DNA of 35,009 nucleotides from a virus: IMG/VR virus record IMGVR_UViG_3300031857_024897, positions 113,746 to 148,754 of that record; one strand, 5' to 3'. Shown piece by piece: positions 30,561 to 35,009 of this stretch (position 1 is its first letter; each line of letters starts with the position of its first letter). The notes under the pieces were generated by a model. It saw only the letters and a program-made list of their open reading frames with translations, ran no database searches and was not told where the DNA came from. The position numbers and the translations under genes were made by a program.

Positions 30561-33500
30561 ATAATAAACTTAAATTTGATAAAGCGTATATTTTGTATGC
30601 AACCGAAAATTATTTTCCAGTAATAGAATGTACTATAACTAGTATTAGGAAGTTCTCTAAATTACCGATAATAGTTTATTCTATAAATAAAAAATTTGAA
30701 ACATCTAATAATGACGTATATTGTGAAGTAATGTATAATATACATTTAAGGCATAAAAATAATGATGATTTATACATTAAAGGATTGGATGAATCTAATT
30801 TTTATATTAAAAGAGAAAACCCTCACATATATTCAATATTAATCCAAAAACCATTTATAACAATACATGCCTTAGAAAATTATGCTAAAACAGTATTCTT
30901 TATTGATGCCGACTCAGTTATATTCAACAATATTGACATTTTTTTTGATTTATATCCAGAAAATGAAAATATTCCTTATTTTACCAAAGGCATTTATGAT
31001 TTTTTAGCATATAACGAAATTGGTCATGAAGACGGTTTAGAAAATACCGTTGAACACAAATTATGCGAATTATTGAATATTGATCAATCATTTAGGCTAA
31101 ATACAAGTTATAGGCAATCTGGTTATTATATATCAGGCCAGAAGAGTATACCATTTTTAAATGAATGGTATATTACTTGCGGAATGGATATAATATTTAG
31201 GAACCATGCAATTTATGCCCCTTATAACGAAGAAACCGTATTAAACTGCTTATTATGGAAATATAAAATAGATAAGGGTTTGCCTTTAATATATGTTAAC
31301 GGATCGTTAGATAGAATTGATATTATCAATGATAACAAAAATTATTTAGGTATTGAAAACGAAATACAAGAATGGTTTAAACTACCTCCCCAGAAAAATT
31401 CTGTGTATTTTATACATGGTGAAAAAAGACCAAATATTATTATGGATATGATAAATAAAATTGATGAAATAAAAAACCGAGATAGCGGAAAAAAAACAAA
31501 TATATTGTATTTAGCCCCTCATTTATCAACAGGTGGTATGCCAGCTTTTCTACTAAAAAGAATTGAGGCCATAAAAAAATACTATAATGACGAATTTAAT
31601 ATTTTTGTTGTTGAATATACAAATTATGGCGATGCATTTTCAGTGCAAAAAGATATGATAAAAACTATGATCGATTCTGATAAGTTTTATTCCTTAGGAT
31701 ATTTAGGTGAACCTATTGATAATAAATACAAGTTATTGGATATTATTAAATATAATAATATAGACGTAGTACATATTGATGAACCAATTGAAGGCTTTGA
31801 CTCATTTAATCCTGTGCCAAGAGATTTAATTAACCTACTATATTCTGAGGACAGATCTTGGAATATTGTCGAAACATGCCATAATGTTGTATTTAATCCT
31901 AAACAATCAAAAGAATTTCATCCTGACGCATATGCTTTATGCTCAAAATATCATAAAAATGTAACTTTTGCTGATGAAAAAGAAATTTTAGAGTTAATTG
32001 AATATCCGATTGAAAATTTCAAAAAAACAAAAGCTGAAAAATTAAAAGCGCAATTAAGTTTAAATTTAGATCCTGAAGTAAGACACGTATTAAATGTCGG
32101 TATTTGGACACCAGGTAAAAATCAAAAAGAATTCGTAGAAATTGCAAAATTGTTTGAAAACAATAACAATTTACATTTTCATGCTATTGGTTCCTTAGCA
32201 CCTAATTTTGAAGACTATTGGGGCCCAATTGTTGAAAATTTACCTAAGAACATAACTGTATGGGGTGAAAGAAATGACGTTCATGCATTTATGGCAGCTT
32301 CTGATGTTTTAATATTTAACTCAACATTTGAGTGTAACCCAATAACTCTAAAAGAAGCTATATCTTTTGGATTGAAAATATTAGCAAGAGATCTAAATGT
32401 TTATTTAGACACATACTCACAATATATTATACCAATAGATGATAATATTTTAGACACAAAAAATAAATTAGAAAAAATTGTAAATTCAAAATTATTTTCA
32501 TATACAGCAACTAATGAACAGAATTCTTTTGCGGAAAAACATGTTAATTTATATCTAAATTTAAAAAACAAAGAATCCAAATATAAATTAGATATAGCTC
32601 AATCATTTGTTGGTCAACCTTATTTTGAAATAAAAGGAAAGGATAATAACACATATCACGTAGAATTTATTGATGAAAATAACACACTTGTTTATTCTGA
32701 AAATATCACCACAAATACTTGGATAAGACTTAACCGAAAATATTATACAAAATGGAAAACTAATGTATCTATTGATGATAAAATTATATATTCAAAAACA
32801 TTATCATTAAAAAATGAAAGAGTTTATATCGCATTCGATAGTAACTCGTTAGGCGATACAATTGCTTGGATGCCATATTGCTTAGAATTTAAGAAAAAAC
32901 ACAATTGTTATTTGATTGTATCAACATTTTGGAATAAATTATTTGTTGATGTTTACCCTGAAATTGAGTTCGTAACTCCTGGTGATATTGTTTATGACTT
33001 ATACGCGATGTATAACATAGGATATTATTATGATAATAATAGTGCCCCAGAAAACCCTCAAATAATACCCTTGCAAAAGGTGGCAACAAACATTTTAGGA
33101 TTAAATTACCATGAAATTTCTCCAAGGATTAAATTTAATCCGGGGAAAAGACCTATTGAATCTAGATACGTTACCATAGCAACAGATTCTACAGCCCAAC
33201 TAAAATATTGGAATTATCCTAGAGGTTGGGAAATACTTTGTGAGTATCTTCAAAATTGCGGATATAAAGTTATCTCTGTCTCAAAAGAAGCGTCTAAAAT
33301 TAATGGGGTTATAAACTTATCCGATACATCAATAGAAAATACTATGAATGTGATTCATCATAGTGAGTTTTTAATCGGTTTATCTAGCGGTCTATCATGG
33401 CTTGCTTGGGCATTAGATAAACATGTTGTTATGATCGCTAATTTCACGGATGAGGACCAAGAATTTAAATCAAATTGTACTAGAATTATTAATAAATCAG

Positions 33501-33667
33501 TATGTAACAGTTGTTGGAATAACCCATTATTTAAATTCGACAAATCAGATTGGAACTGGTGTCCAGAACATAAAAATACTCCTAGGCAATTTGAATGCCA
33601 TAAATCTATAACGCCAGATATGGTGTTTCAAAGAATAAAAAAAGACATATTTAAGTATGAAAATTGA
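30557..33667 (+). CDS. Three-module glycosyltransferase (GT8-like, GT4-like, autotransporter O-heptosyltransferase-like)
   Basis: 1036 residues in one frame. Module 1 (about 1-305): nucleotide-diphospho-sugar transferase type, with KAYILYATENYFPVIECTI and a metal-binding DAD in VFFIDADSVIFNN (near 115-119). Module 2 (about 312-655): GT-B, GT4-like, with NILYLAPHLSTGGMPAFLLK, NVGIWTPGKNQKEF, and the E-x7-E-like STFECNPITLKEAISFG (near 588-604). Module 3 (about 674-1036): matches autotransporter strand-loop-strand O-heptosyltransferases (TibC/AAH type): FVGQPYFEIKG, RVYIAFDSNSLGDTIAWMPY, VSTFWNKLF, LIGLSSGLSWLAWALDKHVV, and the iron-cluster cysteines in VCNSCW, WCPEH and FECHK. It probably builds a glycan in steps on a protein acceptor. 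Confidence 0.85.
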   Translation: MNNKLKFDKAYILYATENYFPVIECTITSIRKFSKLPIIVYSINKKFETSNNDVYCEVMYNIHLRHKNNDDLYIKGLDESNFYIKRENPHIYSILIQKPFITIHALENYAKTVFFIDADSVIFNNIDIFFDLYPENENIPYFTKGIYDFLAYNEIGHEDGLENTVEHKLCELLNIDQSFRLNTSYRQSGYYISGQKSIPFLNEWYITCGMDIIFRNHAIYAPYNEETVLNCLLWKYKIDKGLPLIYVNGSLDRIDIINDNKNYLGIENEIQEWFKLPPQKNSVYFIHGEKRPNIIMDMINKIDEIKNRDSGKKTNILYLAPHLSTGGMPAFLLKRIEAIKKYYNDEFNIFVVEYTNYGDAFSVQKDMIKTMIDSDKFYSLGYLGEPIDNKYKLLDIIKYNNIDVVHIDEPIEGFDSFNPVPRDLINLLYSEDRSWNIVETCHNVVFNPKQSKEFHPDAYALCSKYHKNVTFADEKEILELIEYPIENFKKTKAEKLKAQLSLNLDPEVRHVLNVGIWTPGKNQKEFVEIAKLFENNNNLHFHAIGSLAPNFEDYWGPIVENLPKNITVWGERNDVHAFMAASDVLIFNSTFECNPITLKEAISFGLKILARDLNVYLDTYSQYIIPIDDNILDTKNKLEKIVNSKLFSYTATNEQNSFAEKHVNLYLNLKNKESKYKLDIAQSFVGQPYFEIKGKDNNTYHVEFIDENNTLVYSENITTNTWIRLNRKYYTKWKTNVSIDDKIIYSKTLSLKNERVYIAFDSNSLGDTIAWMPYCLEFKKKHNCYLIVSTFWNKLFVDVYPEIEFVTPGDIVYDLYAMYNIGYYYDNNSAPENPQIIPLQKVATNILGLNYHEISPRIKFNPGKRPIESRYVTIATDSTAQLKYWNYPRGWEILCEYLQNCGYKVISVSKEASKINGVINLSDTSIENTMNVIHHSEFLIGLSSGLSWLAWALDKHVVMIANFTDEDQEFKSNCTRIINKSVCNSCWNNPLFKFDKSDWNWCPEHKNTPRQFECHKSITPDMVFQRIKKDIFKYEN

Positions 33668-34022
33668 GGTATCAATTGGAGAAATTGTAGATAAGTTATC
33701 TATTTTACAAATAAAAAAAGAAAATATATCCGATGTTAATAAATTGTATAACGTAAATAATGAATTTAGTTATTTACATGATATTGTATTCAATGAGCTT
33801 AAAATCAGTGATGACGATTATTATAATCTTTTAATTATTAATAAAAGCTTGTGGGATATTGAAGATCATATACGAAAAAAAGAAATCGATAAATCATTCG
33901 ATGATGAGTTTATCGATTTAGCTAGAAAAGTTTATATTACAAACGACAAAAGATCCGTTATAAAAAAAGAAATAAATATAAAATATAACTCATTATTTGT
34001 TGAAGAAAAATCTTACAAATAA
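33657..34022 (+). CDS. DUF6165 family protein
   Basis: 121 residues fitting DUF6165: MKIEVSIGEIVDKLSILQIK at the start, LWDIEDHIRKKEIDKSFDDE in the middle, and DLARKVYITNDKRSVIKKEI then FVEEKSYK at the end. The family is commonly found beside glycosyltransferases in bacterial and phage genomes; its function is unknown. It overlaps the large glycosyltransferase gene by 11 nt, and a strong terminator follows at once. Probably an accessory of the glycosylation pathway. Confidence 0.85.
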   Translation: MKIEVSIGEIVDKLSILQIKKENISDVNKLYNVNNEFSYLHDIVFNELKISDDDYYNLLIINKSLWDIEDHIRKKEIDKSFDDEFIDLARKVYITNDKRSVIKKEINIKYNSLFVEEKSYK

Positions 34023-34059
34023 AAAAAAATGTGGCAGAATTAACTGCCACATTTTTTTT
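34022..34059. terminator. Strong bidirectional terminator between glycosylation operon and collagen-like gene
   Basis: Arms 34022-34037 and 34044-34059 are perfectly complementary over 16 bp (core TGTGGCAG/CTGCCACA), with a 6-nt loop, eight A on the left and eight T on the right, so it works in both directions. The plus gene's TAA (34020-34022) and the minus gene's TAA (34058-34060) sit at its two edges. Confidence 0.92.
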
Positions 34060-35008
34060 ATGATAATATAGTGAAAACTAATTGTGGATGGAAATATAAT
34101 GTATATTCACTTAAAGCTACGCCAATTATCTGTACTACGTCATCTTTGGCTGATGGCGGTGTTGTAGTTATATTTCCTGCTGTAGTACTTAAATACCAAA
34201 TAGTATTAGGACCACCATATGCTCCAACACCTGAAGACACTTTTGTTACAAACCCGTGCATCAAAAAGTTTCCTGCTGCACCACTACTTAAGCTTGTTTC
34301 AAGACATAAAGCTATTGCAGGAGCTGTAGAGCCCGTATCTGCGTCAGCTTTTTTAAATTGACCAAGTGTTGCGTCAATATATACAACATCACCAAACGCT
34401 AATGATTCACCAGCAGTAAATCTGGTTATCATACCCCAACCCGCAGAGCCTGTTGTTCCTGTTGAAATTGGGTATATTGAGGTTATACCTGTAAGTGCTG
34501 GTGATGTTCCCGAAGTGCCAGATGTTCCACTCGAACCTGATGATCCGCTTGAGCCAGAAGACCCTGATGAACCACTTGAACCTGAAGAGCCAGAAGATCC
34601 TGATGTACCAGAAGATCCCGACCTACCGGATGTACCTGATGTTCCACTCGAACCTGATGATCCGCTTGAGCCAGAAGACCCTGATGAACCACTTGAACCT
34701 GAAGAGCCAGAAGATCCTGATGTACCAGAAGATCCTGACCTACCGGATGTGCCTGATGTACCACTCGAACCTGATGATCCGCTTGAGCCAGAAGACCCTG
34801 ATGAACCACTTGAACCTGAAGAGCCAGAAGATCCTGATGTACCAGAAGATCCTGACCTACCGGATGTGCCAGAAGTACCAGAAGAGCCTGACGAACCGCT
34901 CGAACCAGATGAGCCAGAAGAGCCTGATGACCCGCTTGAACCACTCGAACCAGATGAGCCAGATGTACCAGAAGAGCCTGATGACCCGCTTGAACCACTC
35001 GAACCAGA
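34058..35008 (-). CDS. Collagen-like Gly-X-X repeat fibre protein, N-terminus outside window
   Basis: The frame is open from the right edge to TAA at 34058, giving at least 316 residues. From the edge to about 34510 it reads Gly-X-X triplets, mostly GSS with GTS and GRS, a collagen-like stalk of about 165 residues. A short linker follows, then a C-terminal domain of about 125 residues (MITRFTAGESLAFGDVVYID, then FKKADADTGSTAPAIALCLE, GNFLMHGFVTKVSSG) that looks like the small beta domains of capsid-decoration or fibre-tip proteins. Phage tail fibres often use such stalks to trimerise. The many Ser/Thr are possible glycosylation sites. Confidence 0.85.
   Translation of the reverse strand, partial: SGSSGSSGSSGSSGTSGSSGSSGSSGSSGSSGSSGSSGSSGSSGTSGTSGRSGSSGTSGSSGSSGSSGSSGSSGSSGSSGSSGTSGTSGRSGSSGTSGSSGSSGSSGSSGSSGSSGSSGSSGTSGTSGRSGSSGTSGSSGSSGSSGSSGSSGSSGSSGSSGTSGTSGTSPALTGITSIYPISTGTTGSAGWGMITRFTAGESLAFGDVVYIDATLGQFKKADADTGSTAPAIALCLETSLSSGAAGNFLMHGFVTKVSSGVGAYGGPNTIWYLSTTAGNITTTPPSAKDDVVQIIGVALSEYTLYFHPQLVFTILS
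34521..34871 (-). repeat. 117-bp tandem repeat in the collagen-like stalk
   Basis: Three near-identical 117-bp units begin at 34521, 34638 and 34755 (each starting gatgt-ccactcgaacc), encoding 39 residues or 13 Gly-X-X triplets. Further right, a 54-bp unit repeats at 34917 and 34971. Both lengths keep the frame and the triplet register. Confidence 0.88.
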
Positions 35009-35009
35009 T

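Noticed and set aside
34483-34998. A 171-codon frame rich in His, Gln, Leu and Val within the collagen-like region
   Set aside because: It is the wrong frame of the Gly-X-X repeats. The frame reading Gly-Ser-Ser continues without stop into the C-terminal domain ending at 34058.
34521-35008. Possible CRISPR array
   Set aside because: The repeats are directly adjacent in-frame coding units without unique spacers.

Overview
The window is part of a large, AT-rich, densely coding tailed-phage genome that most likely infects a member of the Bacteroidetes. Three things support the phage call: a T4-type recombination and replication block (gp46/gp47-like SbcC/SbcD pair, DnaG-type primase, RuvC-like resolvase, PD-(D/E)XK nuclease); cell-wall hydrolases with small membrane proteins; and very large, low-complexity tail or fibre proteins. 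Three things support the host call: promoter elements of the Bacteroidetes TAnnTTTG type placed directly before genes (6533-6540, 16092-16099, 22253-22260); a sigma factor that looks like the Bacteroidetes housekeeping RpoD; and SprB-like repeats in the fibre genes. Start codons are generally preceded by A/T-rich sequence rather than a Shine-Dalgarno motif, which also fits this phylum. I see no tRNA, IS element or CRISPR array.

Layout. 1-9.9 kb is an accessory region of short genes, mostly on the minus strand with small plus-strand islands: a membrane-anchored lytic transglycosylase cut by the left edge, DUF3310, an overlapping thioredoxin/glutaredoxin pair, DUF932 behind a strong promoter with a palindromic operator-like site, an Hc1-like histone H1 homologue, and many unknowns. 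9.9-14.7 kb holds probable virion or accessory proteins (one with two EF-hand loops) followed by an amidase and several single-span or coiled-coil membrane proteins that look like a lysis group. 14.8-22.9 kb is the sigma/recombination/replication block, all on the minus strand and tightly overlapping. 22.9-29.5 kb encodes five structural or fibre genes with Cys-rich, SprB-like and Thr-Pro-rich segments. 29.6-34.0 kb is a plus-strand glycosylation operon: a GT9-like enzyme, a 1036-residue protein with three glycosyltransferase modules, and a DUF6165 protein. The right edge cuts a collagen-like Gly-X-X protein with 117-bp tandem repeats.

How it may fit together. The resolvase, primase, nuclease, gp47 and gp46 homologues would drive recombination-dependent replication, with the phage sigma factor at the downstream end of the same block. 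The most interesting region is 23-35 kb. A multi-module glycosyltransferase, whose last module resembles the autotransporter O-heptosyltransferases that modify Ser/Thr on bacterial adhesins, sits between fibre genes with long Thr-Pro tracts and a Ser/Thr-rich Gly-X-X fibre. I infer, but cannot prove, that the phage glycosylates its own fibres. A second striking feature is a near-perfect 21-bp hairpin inside the amidase coding sequence.

Several starts were chosen over longer open frames because the longer frame ran through a promoter, a terminator or repeats of another gene. These choices are noted per gene. Four genes shorter than 60 codons were found by direct reading (1163-1336, 3762-3914, 6901-7044, 9001-9180).
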